Shown piece by piece: positions 1 through 8,412 of a stretch of DNA of 64,000 nt. Each line of letters begins with the position of its first letter. Position 1 is the first letter of the stretch. This DNA comes from Egibacter rhizosphaerae (lineage in GTDB: Bacteria; Actinomycetota; Nitriliruptoria; Euzebyales; Egibacteraceae). The stretch is taken from positions 1,302,001-1,366,000 of the forward strand of contig NZ_CP036402.1 in NCBI RefSeq assembly GCF_004322855.1. The letters are read 5' to 3'. The translations under genes were made by a program, and so were the position numbers. The notes below the pieces were generated by a model, which had not been told where the DNA came from, did no database searches, and was given only the letters and a program-made list of their open reading frames with translations.

Positions 1-307
1 GGCCGATGTCGCTGCCGAGGTCCCGGTCGGTCGGGTGTGTGCCCTGCGCCGCGGCCGCCGCCAGCGCGAGCCGGAAGCGGCGGTAGCCGTCGAACCCGAC
101 CCGGCGACAGAAGCGCACGATGGTGGTCTCGGAGGCGCCGCACTCCCCGGCCAGATCGGTAATGCTGCGCTGCGACGCGGCGGCCGGGTCCGCGAGCAGC
201 TGATCGGCGACCCGCTGCTCGACCGTCGAGAGGTCACCGCGCAGCCCGCGGATGCGCGCGATCAACTCCCCCGGATCTGGGGCGCGCGGCGGCACGTCGG
301 TCGGCAC
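1..307 (-). CDS. MurR/RpiR-family transcriptional regulator, N-terminal part (runs off the window)
   Basis: The reading frame is open from a GTG at 307 to the window edge, so only the first 102 residues are visible. They form the RpiR-type winged helix-turn-helix: LSTVEQRVADQLLADP is followed by SITDLAGECGASETTIVRFC and RVGFDGYRRFRLAL, the signature of this family. RpiR proteins normally carry a C-terminal SIS domain that binds phosphosugars; that part lies outside the window, so the effector is unknown. An inverted repeat just upstream (318-346) is a plausible self-binding operator. An alternative is a different HTH_6 protein without SIS. Family assignment is firm, specific role unknown. Confidence 0.85.
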   Translation of the reverse strand, partial: MPTDVPPRAPDPGELIARIRGLRGDLSTVEQRVADQLLADPAAASQRSITDLAGECGASETTIVRFCRRVGFDGYRRFRLALAAAAAQGTHPTDRDLGSDIG

Positions 308-317
308 TCGGTACTTT

Positions 318-346
318 CTTTCTTCGAACGTCGATCACGAAGAAAG
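318..346. promoter_or_regulatory. Candidate operator of the RpiR-type regulator
   Basis: A perfect 9-bp inverted repeat, CTTTCTTCG (318-326) and CGAAGAAAG (338-346), with an 11-nt spacer, lies 11 bp upstream of the GTG start of the RpiR-type gene. It is strikingly AT-richer than its surroundings. RpiR-family regulators are known to bind palindromic sites and often autoregulate; that this is such a site is inference. Confidence 0.5.
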
Positions 347-418
347 TTACTACCTACCGCTCCCACGACCCAAACGGGTTCCCCCTGACCGCCGACCCCG
401 GCCGCCCGGCCCCGGCCG

Positions 419-447
419 GTCCCCGCGACCGGTGGGGCCGCGGGGAC
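419..447 (-). terminator. Hairpin downstream of the CWB2/CHRD gene
   Basis: A perfect 9-bp GC stem (GTCCCCGCG / CGCGGGGAC) with an 11-nt loop lies 28 bp past the stop codon of the surface-protein gene and before the RpiR gene on the same strand. There is no T-tract, as is common in high-GC actinobacteria, so terminator function is inferred from position. Confidence 0.5.
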
Positions 448-474
448 GGGCCGGATCGGGTCCTGCCCCGAGGA

Positions 475-2517
475 TCAGTAGTCGCCGTTGTCGTCCTCGC
501 CGCCGTCGTCATCGCCGCTGGCGGTCAGTTCAGCGATGCGATCGGCGCCACCGTCGGGCAGCTGTCCGCGGGCCACGCCGGGCGGAAACGCCTCGCTGTG
601 GACGTTCACGTAGAAGCGGCTCGGGTCGCGCAGGATGTCGGCAACCGTGAGGTCGGCGAAGTCGTCCTGGAACTCGTCCTCGGCCACGGTGCCCGAGACC
701 TCGCCGTCGCCGGCCTCGAGTTCCTCGCCGGTGGCGAAGAAGAACGCGATCGGGCCGTTCTCGGCGATGCGCCCCTCGTGCAGGTGTGCGCCGGGGGCCT
801 CCGCGAACGCGTCGTCGTCGGGCAGGCCGACGGCGATGTCGAAGTCCACCTCGCCGTCGCCGGGCCGGAACGTGACCGTGGCCTCGCCCTCGGCGTCGCT
901 GTCGACGCCGAAGCTCACCCCGTCGTCGTCCTCGACGACCTCGTGGTCGGCCGACAGCTCGACCTCGAATGTGGCGTCCCGGCTCGCGATATCGTCCTGG
1001 CCGCCGAACGGGAGCTGGCCGCGCACCGCACCGGCCGGGAAGCCGTTGCTGTGCAGGTCGACGTAGTACTCGTCGAGATCCGCAACGATCCCGTCCACGG
1101 TGAGGTCGCCGGCGTCGTCGGAGAAGTCGTCCTCGGTGACGGTGCCCGAGACCGCACCCCCGCCGGTCTGCAGACCATCGCCGTCGGCGAAGCCCACCAT
1201 GATCGGGCCGCTGGTCTCCAGATCGCCGGCGTGCAGGTGCACCCCGGGACCCTCGTCGAAGTCGTCGAACTCATCCACGTTGCTGGTGATGTCGAAGTCG
1301 ATCGAGCCCTCCGCGCGGTTCATCGTGAGCGCGGCCTCCCCCTCGCCGTCCGGAAGGCCCGCGAAGAGGTCGGGCGTCTCGCCCTCGGGCGCCTCGGGGT
1401 CGGGCTCGTTGATCCACGACAGCTCGATGCGGTAGGTCGGGTTGGACACCGCGGTGCGCGCCGCCTCCACGGTCTCCGCACTCACCGCGGCGGTGCCGCC
1501 GAAGACGTGCAGGGTGCTCACCTCCGCGGCGTGCTCGGCGAGGAAGTCCGCCGTGGCTCGTGGCAACGATCCGGTGAGCGTCAGCGGAGCGAGCGCCTCG
1601 CCGAGGTAGGGCGCGCTCGCGAGCGCGTCCGCACCGCCGAGGTCGTCGACCCCGGTCGCGAGACCGGTGTTCGCGGGGTCGAAGCCGAGCTCGTCGACGA
1701 AGAAGCCCGACACGGCCGCTGCCGTCTCGTCGCGGTCCGCGCCGGCGAGCCGGACGACGTCGTACTCCTCCGCCAGCGCCGCCTCGACCTCGTCACCGAT
1801 CGCCGCCGAGCCGCCCAGGATCGCGACCTGCTCCACCTCCAGGCCCTCGAGCGCGTCGACGGTGTCGTCGGGCAGCTCGTCGGTCTCGGTGAGCAGGATC
1901 GGGTGGATGCCGGCGTACGCGCCCGGCCCGCCGGCGAGCGCGTCGGGGAAGTTCCGGCCGTCGGCAAGCAGAGCGGTCGCACTGCCGCCCACCTCGCCGA
2001 CGGTGCCGCCGAGCTCGTCGCTCACGATGGCGGAGGCGATGTCGGCGGCGGTGCCGAAGCGGTCGGCGCCCGCGATCCGGTTGGTGACCACGTCGAGTGC
2101 CGACACCGCATCCTCGACCTCCTCGCCGACTGCCGCGGTGCCGCCGAGCACGTGCACGGTGTCGGGATCGAGCACCTCGATGGCATCGGCGGTCGCATCG
2201 GGCAGGCTCGCCTGGCGCGTCAGGAGGATGGGCCCCTCGACGGTCCCAGCGAGCGCGGAGGCCGCGAGCGCATCGGGGAAGTCCTCGCCGCTGGCCAGGA
2301 GGACGTCGTCCACGTCCGCCGCCTCGCCCTCGAACGCGCCGAGCGCCGTCTGCGCGGCCGTTTCGTACCGGTCGGCGCCCTCGCTGCGGATCTCCTCGGG
2401 CGCGAAGTGCTCGTCAGCAGCGGCGGTGGACAACCCGGCTGCGACCAGCAGCAGGGCCAGCACCGCGCCGAACGCGAGCACCACCGCTCCGAACCGGGGG
2501 AACGTTGCCGTCGACAT
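475..2517 (-). CDS. Secreted surface protein with three CWB2 repeats and two CHRD domains
   Basis: The 680-residue product begins with a signal peptide (hydrophobic stretch around residues 10-33, ending AAA-DE). Residues about 40-330 hold three cell-wall-binding repeat 2 units, recognisable by R..GADR(Y/F).TA, .FPDALA and HVLGGTAAV-type strings. The rest contains two tandem CHRD-type domains (about 360-507 and 515-660), each with GVHLH/GAHLH, an AFPPG or GFPAG turn and a terminal RGQLP. CWB2 modules anchor proteins non-covalently to Gram-positive walls; CHRD domains are extracellular with poorly known ligands. The tail is acidic (GGEDDNGDY). An AGGAAAGG ribosome site precedes the ATG. Likely a wall-attached protein; the ligand is unknown. 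Confidence 0.85.
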   Translation of the reverse strand: MSTATFPRFGAVVLAFGAVLALLLVAAGLSTAAADEHFAPEEIRSEGADRYETAAQTALGAFEGEAADVDDVLLASGEDFPDALAASALAGTVEGPILLTRQASLPDATADAIEVLDPDTVHVLGGTAAVGEEVEDAVSALDVVTNRIAGADRFGTAADIASAIVSDELGGTVGEVGGSATALLADGRNFPDALAGGPGAYAGIHPILLTETDELPDDTVDALEGLEVEQVAILGGSAAIGDEVEAALAEEYDVVRLAGADRDETAAAVSGFFVDELGFDPANTGLATGVDDLGGADALASAPYLGEALAPLTLTGSLPRATADFLAEHAAEVSTLHVFGGTAAVSAETVEAARTAVSNPTYRIELSWINEPDPEAPEGETPDLFAGLPDGEGEAALTMNRAEGSIDFDITSNVDEFDDFDEGPGVHLHAGDLETSGPIMVGFADGDGLQTGGGAVSGTVTEDDFSDDAGDLTVDGIVADLDEYYVDLHSNGFPAGAVRGQLPFGGQDDIASRDATFEVELSADHEVVEDDDGVSFGVDSDAEGEATVTFRPGDGEVDFDIAVGLPDDDAFAEAPGAHLHEGRIAENGPIAFFFATGEELEAGDGEVSGTVAEDEFQDDFADLTVADILRDPSRFYVNVHSEAFPPGVARGQLPDGGADRIAELTASGDDDGGEDDNGDY

Positions 2518-2637
2518 GGGTGGCGTCCTTTCCTGAGGGAGCCGCGGGACGACGAGAAGCCGGCCGCGACGGCCGCCTCTCGGCGGGCGCGCGACCGGTC
2601 GACTCCCCCGGTGATACGGGGCCGGTGTCGTGATCGT

Positions 2638-3075
2638 TCACCGTTCGCCGTCCCCGAGGAATCCCGCACGGGGGAACGCGGCGGCCAGTCGCGCCAGCGC
2701 CAGCGCGCCGACCAGGAGACCGACGTCGCGCAGCGCGGCGTCGTAGGCGTCGCCCAGCAGGAGCAGGTTGACGATGATCGCGGCCAGCCACGCCGCGACG
2801 ACGTACCCCCCGATGCGCGGCCAGGCAGCGACGAGGAGCCCCGCGAGGATCTCGACGGGGCCCACGACGAGCATGACGCCATCGGCGCTGAGCGGCAGGA
2901 GCTCGGCGACCCCGGGCCACAGGTACGTGGACCAGTCCACCATCACGTTGAAGAACTTGTCGAGCCCGAAGAGGATCGGGGCGACAGTGAACCCCACGCG
3001 CAGGAGAGCGAAAGCCTGGAATACCGGGGAGGACAGCGTTGCCGGGGCACTGCCGGCCTGGGCGGTCTCGGTCAT
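2638..3075 (-). CDS. DoxX-family membrane protein
   Basis: The 145-residue product has four hydrophobic segments (about residues 22-40, 58-80, 86-105 and 118-135) and the DoxX-like arrangement ALLRVGFTVAPILFGLDKF near the N-terminus. DoxX proteins are small inner-membrane proteins; some take part in quinone- or thiosulfate-linked redox reactions or in membrane oxidoreductase complexes with SodA-like partners, but most have no assigned role. The gene is transcribed divergently from a helix-turn-helix regulator 93 bp away, and a palindrome lies between them, so the regulator probably controls it. Confidence 0.75.
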   Translation of the reverse strand: MTETAQAGSAPATLSSPVFQAFALLRVGFTVAPILFGLDKFFNVMVDWSTYLWPGVAELLPLSADGVMLVVGPVEILAGLLVAAWPRIGGYVVAAWLAAIIVNLLLLGDAYDAALRDVGLLVGALALARLAAAFPRAGFLGDGER

Positions 3076-3113
3076 GTCGACCCACCTCCAAGATAAAAGG
3101 AACGTAGGCTTAC

Positions 3114-3135
3114 TTTAGAAGCCGACATCTCTAAA
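3114..3135. promoter_or_regulatory. Candidate operator between DoxX gene and HTH regulator
   Basis: The 93-bp divergent spacer is AT-rich compared with the window. It contains a perfect inverted repeat, TTTAGA (3114-3119) and TCTAAA (3130-3135), with a 10-nt spacer. The position between a regulator and its divergent neighbour suggests an operator that covers both promoters. This is inferred from position and symmetry only. Confidence 0.45.
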
Positions 3136-3168
3136 AGCAAGACCCATTTTCTATAGAAGGGGCATGAG

Positions 3169-3831
3169 GTGGAGGGAACCGGAAACGACACGCCCCTCGA
3201 CCAGGGTCAACTCGGGGCCCTGTGCAGCCTGGAGGACTCCACGCGGCTGCGCCTGTACACCTACGTCGCCGAGGCCGGAGAGCCCGTGACCCGCGACCAG
3301 GCCGCCGCAGCACTCGACATCGACCGGTCACTCGCCGCCTACCACCTGGACAAGCTGGCGAACGAGGGGCTCCTGGTGCCCTCGTTCGCCCGCCCCGAAG
3401 GCCGCGGCGGCCCCGGGGCAGGGCGCCCCGCCAAGCATTACGCCCGAGCCGACCGGGAGTTCGCCGTCAGTCTGCCGCCGCGCGACTACCGGCTGGCTGC
3501 GGAACTGTTCGCGCGCGCGGCCGCAGCGGACGCCACGGGCACCGTTCGGGGAGCCCTCGAACAGGCTGCGACCCGGATGGGCAGGGAACTTGCCGCCGAT
3601 GGCGCCGATCTGCACGACCAGCTCCGTCAACAAGGCTTCGCGCCGTACGACGACGGGGACACCGTTTGGCTGCGCAACTGCCCGTTCCACCAGCTCGCCC
3701 GCGAGCACACAGCGTTGGTGTGCGGCATGAACCTCGCACTGCTCACGGGCATGACCGAGGCCCTGAACACCGAGGTCAACCCCCGGCTCGATCCGGGCCC
3801 GGACCGCTGCTGCGTGACGCTGGAGACCTGA
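3169..3831 (+). CDS. Winged-HTH transcriptional regulator with C-terminal cysteines (COG2345/SufR-like)
   Basis: The 220-residue protein starts at a GTG with an AAGGGG ribosome site. Residues about 12-75 form an ArsR-type winged helix (TRLRLYTYVAEAGEPVTRDQ, then SLAAYHLDKL), followed by a basic wing. The C-terminal half carries Cys residues in LRNCPFH, LVCGMN and DRCCV. That layout matches COG2345 regulators such as SufR, which bind an iron-sulfur cluster through C-terminal cysteines. Function here is unproven: the cysteines could hold a cluster or a metal. It is divergent from the DoxX gene and likely regulates it. Confident as a regulator, moderate on cofactor. Confidence 0.75.
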   Translation: MEGTGNDTPLDQGQLGALCSLEDSTRLRLYTYVAEAGEPVTRDQAAAALDIDRSLAAYHLDKLANEGLLVPSFARPEGRGGPGAGRPAKHYARADREFAVSLPPRDYRLAAELFARAAAADATGTVRGALEQAATRMGRELAADGADLHDQLRQQGFAPYDDGDTVWLRNCPFHQLAREHTALVCGMNLALLTGMTEALNTEVNPRLDPGPDRCCVTLET

Positions 3832-3962
3832 GCCTGCCTCGTCATTCAGGCGATCCTCCGACCTCGCGACCACCGCGGTGGCGGGCAGGAGCCGGCGCGT
3901 GGGCGCGGAGGCGAGCCGAGGACGAACGGGCTCGTGACGGAAGGCAGCCCTGGGGCTTGTGC

Positions 3963-4673
3963 ATGACCGGGGAGGGGGAATCCGAGGTGGAGCACGGAGA
4001 CAGGCCCCGGGGCCTGCGAGATCGGTCGAGCGGAGAGCGGGAGGCGCTCGCCGAGCGGATCGCGGACCGACTCGACGCGCCGATGACCGCCTTGGGCATC
4101 GTCTTCCTGCTGCTGGTCCTCGCCGAGACGGTGATCCAGCCGGCCGGGCCCGCTTTCGCCGTAGCCGGCTGGGTCATCTGGTCGGCGTTCGTCGGGGAGT
4201 TCCTCCTACGCCTGACCGTCGCCCCCTCGCGGTGGCGCTTCCTGCGACGGAACTGGTGGCAGCTCGTCTTCCTGGTCCTCCCGTTCCTGCGGTTCCTCCG
4301 AGTGCTCGCGCGGATTCGCGTCCGGGCGCTCGTGCGCGGGGGGCGCGTGCTGTCCTCAGCGGTGCGGGGCACGCGCACCGCCGGGCGCAACCTCACCGGT
4401 CGAACGGCGTGGCTCGCGGCGACCACGGTGATCGTCGTGCTCGCCGCGAGCCAGTTGCTCTACGAGTTCGCGACCTACGACGCGTACCTGCTCGCCCTGC
4501 ACGACACGGCCTTGTCAGCCATCAGCGGACAGCCGCTGACGGCGGACGGCGCCGTCGCGCGAGTTCTCGAGCTCGTCCTCGCCGTGTACTCGGTCGTGGT
4601 GTTCGCGGCGCTCGCCGGCATGCTCGGCGCGTTCTTCCTCGAGCGACGGCCCGCCCCCGCCCCCGATCAGTGA
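3963..4673 (+). CDS. Ion-channel-like membrane protein without a standard K+ selectivity filter
   Basis: The 236-residue protein has a charged N-terminus, then hydrophobic segments at about 43-62, 66-85, 98-115, 158-178 and 208-232. An arginine-spaced stretch (LRFLRVLARIRVRALVRGGR) resembles an S4 or S4-S5 segment, and the C-terminal pair of helices flanks a short pore-loop-like sequence (ALSAISGQPLTA). This is the outline of a two-pore-helix, voltage-gated-like channel, but the K+ signature TVGYG is absent. I chose the ATG at 3963; the frame is open further upstream, but that part shows no homology. The stop codon lies inside a strong palindrome. Specific ion and gating are unknown. Confidence 0.6.
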   Translation: MTGEGESEVEHGDRPRGLRDRSSGEREALAERIADRLDAPMTALGIVFLLLVLAETVIQPAGPAFAVAGWVIWSAFVGEFLLRLTVAPSRWRFLRRNWWQLVFLVLPFLRFLRVLARIRVRALVRGGRVLSSAVRGTRTAGRNLTGRTAWLAATTVIVVLAASQLLYEFATYDAYLLALHDTALSAISGQPLTADGAVARVLELVLAVYSVVVFAALAGMLGAFFLERRPAPAPDQ

Positions 4674-4697
4674 CCGCGCGGGCGCCCGCGCGGTCAC
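4670..4697 (+). terminator. 28-bp perfect palindrome overlapping the channel-gene stop
   Basis: A perfect self-complementary sequence starting GTGACCGCGCGGG and ending CCCGCGCGGTCAC includes the TGA stop (4671-4673) of the channel-like gene. As RNA it would form a 12-13-bp GC stem with almost no loop. No T-tract follows. The likely role is transcription termination or 3'-end protection. Confidence 0.55.
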
Positions 4698-4955
4698 TGG
4701 CCGATTCCCACGCTCCGACACCACACCCCGGGACGCTGAGCCATCCTGGGACGAGGGCGCGGCCTGGAAACACCACGTCAGGACGAAGTCACATTAGCCT
4801 CAATATATTCACTTCGTTCGGTGGAGTCCTTCATCGGGGCACGAAGCGGCCGTCGTGAGGGCCAGAGCCCCTCACGACGCACGGAGTTGAGTACCCGACA
4901 TCTCCCCCGGCGCGATCGGCTTGACCGGGCCAAGCCGTTGCGATCGGGAGACACG

Positions 4956-7900
4956 ATGAATGTTGGCACTGAGCAACCATCGTCACGAGGAAGCCGCCGC
5001 ACCAGTCGGCGGGCCACATCCACGTTGGTGGTGCTCATCGCACTCGTGGTCAGCCTGAGCGCGTCCACCGCAGTCGCTCGCGAGGCGCCGAGCGACCCGG
5101 AGATCTCACCCCCTGTCGGCGCGCTGGACGCTCCCGACGACGAGATCATGGTGGGCCTGGCAGCGCCGGTGCGCCCCGAGGGCGAGCTCACCGTGACCCA
5201 ACGTGGCCGCCAGCGTCACCGCATCAGCCGCATGCAAGCCAGTGTCGCCGACGAGATAGACCAGCTCGGCGGCGAGGTGTTGCGCCGCTATGAGACGCTG
5301 GCGCTACTAGCGGTGTCGGCACCCGCGCACCGTCACGACGACATCGCCGCACTCGACGGAGTCGCGGAAGTCGCCCCCAACTGGCGCTTCGAACGCCACC
5401 TGGACGACAACGTGCCGATCACCGGGGCCACCGACGTTGGTGTTGTCGACGCCGGTCTGACCGGCGCCGGCCAGACCGTGGCGATCATTGACGACGGCGT
5501 GCAGTTCGACCACGAGTTCTTCGCGGATGCCGTCGGCGACAGCCGCGTGACGGAAGAAGCGTGCTTCCTGCTCGGAAGCCCCAGCACCTGCCCCGATGGC
5601 AGCGATGAACAAGTCGGCCAGGGCGCAGCCGCACCGCAGCCGGGCGCCGACCACGGTTTGCACGTGACGGGCATCGCCGCCGGGTCCAACCCGGACGGGG
5701 ACGGGCCGGCCCGCGGCATGGCCCCCGAGGCCGACATCCTCGGGGTCAACGTGTTCGGCACTAACGGCAACACGTCGTTCGCCGACCTGGTCTCCGCGCT
5801 CGAGTGGGTGTACGGCCATACGCAGGGCGGCTACTCGGTGTCCGCAGCCAACATGAGTATCAGCGGCGGGCTGGAGCTGTCCGCGGAGTGCGAGTCCAGC
5901 TACGCCGCTCTGTTCGCGCCGGCCGTCGAACAGTTACGCAGCGTCGGTGCGTTGGTGATCTCGGCAGCCGGCAACAACAGCAGCCGCGAGTTCATGGGTG
6001 CGCCGGCATGTGTGGACAGCATCCTCTCGGTGGGCGCCAGCGACCGCTTCGACAACATCGCCGAGTTCAGCAACGCGAGCGCCCACACCGACCTGCTCGC
6101 TCCCGGCGTCGAGATCCTCTCCGCTGGACTCGATGATAGCTATCGCCTCCACTCGGGCACCTCCATGGCAGCGCCATTGACCACCGGCGCCACCGCGCTG
6201 CTCGCCCAGGCCACCGACGATCTCGACGCCGACGACCTCTCCGCCGCCTTGCTGGCCTCACCAGTGACCATCGACGACGACCGCTCCGGTGGCACCCTCG
6301 GCGGCCTGCCACGCCTCGACGTGCCCGCCGCCCTGGTCGCGCTCGGCGAACGGGAGTTGGCGGCGACCACCACCACGGTGCGCGCCACACCCGGCGAGCA
6401 GCTGACCGTCGACCTCGCTGACCTCGTCATGGGTGAGGATCCCGCCGGGCTCACCTACGACGTGACCACAGACGGTGGCGTGGCTGCCTCGATGGACGAC
6501 TCGCAGGTGCATCTGGAGGTTCCGCCCGACACCGAGCAGGGCGCGGTCGGGGTGGGATGGCAGGCGGCAAGCGGCGACGCTGTCGCTGAGGCGCAGCTGA
6601 CGGTCCACGTCACGCCGTGGCAGGAACGTGGGTCGGTTCCGGCGCAGCGCGTGGCCGGAGCGGGCATACCCCCCGCCGACATCACGACCGATGCGAGCGG
6701 TCGCCTGTACGTCGCCGGTGGGCGCGTCACCGGCACGGGCACACCGAACGACGTGGGACCGTCTCCCCGCGTCGACCGCTACGACCCCGCCACCGACCAG
6801 TGGGACCTGATCTTGCCGTTGCCGTTCGGACCCACCGACGACGTCGCGATGGCCAGCGACGACCAGGGGCGCGTGTACGCGCTGTCCCCCGACGGCGTGG
6901 CTCGGTTCGACCCCGACGACGACGAGTGGGGCTCGATCGCCGAGCTGCCCTCCGAGCGCATCCTGCTTGCCGCGGCCAGCGACCACGAGGGTCGCATCTA
7001 TGCCGTCGGTGGCTTCGACAGGGCCGACGGCGCCACCTCCAGTCTCGTGGAGCGCTACGACCCCTCCACCGACGAATGGACGGAAGTCGCCTCGCTAGAG
7101 ACCTCCCGCGAGCAGCTCACCACCACCACCGATGCCGATGGGCGCATCTACGCCGTGGGCGGCTACGACTATGACACCGAGGACTCGGTTGCCGCCGTGG
7201 AGCGCTTCGACCCGGACGTCGGCGAATGGGAAACGCTGGCAGCCATGGAAGAAGGCCGACTTGGCCACGCCGTGGGCGTTGACTCCGACGGGCACGTGCT
7301 CGCGTTGCGCGGCACCACACCCGACCCGGACACCGCCTTGTGGACCCACGTGAACGGCAGCGAGCGCTACGACCCTGCGACTGACGAATGGGCCGCTACG
7401 GACCACCCGCCACGGGAAGGTGCTATGGCCTCGGCCGCCCGTAGCGGCGACAGCCTCTACCTGGTGGGCAACCTGTATCAGCGCACCAGGGCCATCGAGG
7501 CGCGCGGGGTGAAGCGCATGGCGGGTGCTGACCGCTTCGCGACCGCCGCGCAGCTGTCGGCCGACCGCTTCGCGCCCGGTGTGAACGTCGCCTACGTGGC
7601 TTCCGGCACGGGCTTCGCTGACGCGCTGACCGGTAGCGTTGCCGCCGGTATCGACGAGGCACCGGTGCTCTTGGTCACCGCCGATGCGGTCCCCGGGGTC
7701 ATCGCCGAGGAGCTGGCTCGGCTCAGCCCCGAGCGGATCGTCGCGCTGGGCGGGTCAGCCGCGATCAGCGCCGACGTGGTCTCCGAACTGGGGACGTTCA
7801 CCGACGGCGATGTGCAGCGCCTGTCCGGCCCGGAGCGATTCTCGACCGCCGCGGCGATCTCGCACGCCACCTTCGCCGAGGCCGACACGGTGTATGTGGC

Positions 7901-8402
7901 CACCGGGTCGGACTTCCCCGACGGGTTGGCAGGGGCGCCGGCGGCCGTAGCTGCCGGTGGACCGCTGCTGCTGGTCACCGCCGACGCCGTCCCGGACGCC
8001 ACCGCCGACGAGGTCGCCCGCCTGGACCCCGAGCGGATCGTCCTGCTCGGGGGCACCGGGGCGATCGGCCCCGGCGTCGAGTCTGCCCTCGCCGCGGAGG
8101 CAGAAGTGGACCGCCTGGCCGGCTCGCAACGGTTTGCCACAGCCGCACTCGTCGCCGACGAGTTCGAGGATCCCAGCGAAGTGTTCGTGGCGACCGGCGC
8201 GGAGTTCGCCGACGCGTTGACGGCCGGCGCGGTGGCTGGCGCTGCCGGCGCCCCGGTCATGCTGGCAACGGCCGACACGCTACCCGAGGACACCAGGGTC
8301 GCGATCACCGCCTTCGGCCCCAGGGCGATCACGGTGATGGGCGGCACGGCCGCGATCGGCGAGACCGTCAGCACCACGCTGGAGGAGTTGGTGGCCCCCT
8401 GA
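4956..8402 (+). CDS. Secreted S8 subtilase with kelch-like propeller and C-terminal CWB2 repeats
   Basis: I take the ATG at 4956, with GGGAG upstream and a signal peptide directly after it (hydrophobic residues 23-40, AVA cleavage region); this gives 1148 residues. The peptidase domain spans about 150-480 with Asp179 (AIIDDGVQ), His233 (DHGLHVTGI, where HGTHVAG is usual), oxyanion Asn340 (SAAGNN) and Ser403 (GTSMAAP). Residues about 560-850 contain repeated YDPATD.W and RIYAVGG motifs of a kelch-type beta-propeller. Three CWB2 repeats (about 850-1148; GADRFATAA, GFADALT, VALGGSAAI) should anchor it to the wall. It is probably an extracellular, wall-tethered serine protease; the substrate is unknown. 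It converges on the sigma-factor gene 10 bp downstream. Confidence 0.9.
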   Translation: MNVGTEQPSSRGSRRTSRRATSTLVVLIALVVSLSASTAVAREAPSDPEISPPVGALDAPDDEIMVGLAAPVRPEGELTVTQRGRQRHRISRMQASVADEIDQLGGEVLRRYETLALLAVSAPAHRHDDIAALDGVAEVAPNWRFERHLDDNVPITGATDVGVVDAGLTGAGQTVAIIDDGVQFDHEFFADAVGDSRVTEEACFLLGSPSTCPDGSDEQVGQGAAAPQPGADHGLHVTGIAAGSNPDGDGPARGMAPEADILGVNVFGTNGNTSFADLVSALEWVYGHTQGGYSVSAANMSISGGLELSAECESSYAALFAPAVEQLRSVGALVISAAGNNSSREFMGAPACVDSILSVGASDRFDNIAEFSNASAHTDLLAPGVEILSAGLDDSYRLHSGTSMAAPLTTGATALLAQATDDLDADDLSAALLASPVTIDDDRSGGTLGGLPRLDVPAALVALGERELAATTTTVRATPGEQLTVDLADLVMGEDPAGLTYDVTTDGGVAASMDDSQVHLEVPPDTEQGAVGVGWQAASGDAVAEAQLTVHVTPWQERGSVPAQRVAGAGIPPADITTDASGRLYVAGGRVTGTGTPNDVGPSPRVDRYDPATDQWDLILPLPFGPTDDVAMASDDQGRVYALSPDGVARFDPDDDEWGSIAELPSERILLAAASDHEGRIYAVGGFDRADGATSSLVERYDPSTDEWTEVASLETSREQLTTTTDADGRIYAVGGYDYDTEDSVAAVERFDPDVGEWETLAAMEEGRLGHAVGVDSDGHVLALRGTTPDPDTALWTHVNGSERYDPATDEWAATDHPPREGAMASAARSGDSLYLVGNLYQRTRAIEARGVKRMAGADRFATAAQLSADRFAPGVNVAYVASGTGFADALTGSVAAGIDEAPVLLVTADAVPGVIAEELARLSPERIVALGGSAAISADVVSELGTFTDGDVQRLSGPERFSTAAAISHATFAEADTVYVATGSDFPDGLAGAPAAVAAGGPLLLVTADAVPDATADEVARLDPERIVLLGGTGAIGPGVESALAAEAEVDRLAGSQRFATAALVADEFEDPSEVFVATGAEFADALTAGAVAGAAGAPVMLATADTLPEDTRVAITAFGPRAITVMGGTAAIGETVSTTLEELVAP

Positions 8403-8412
8403 GCCCCGACCT

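Noticed and set aside
598-3096. Plus-strand open frame of 832 codons across the CWB2/CHRD and DoxX genes
   Set aside because: Spans two genes with clear function on the other strand and the spacer between them.
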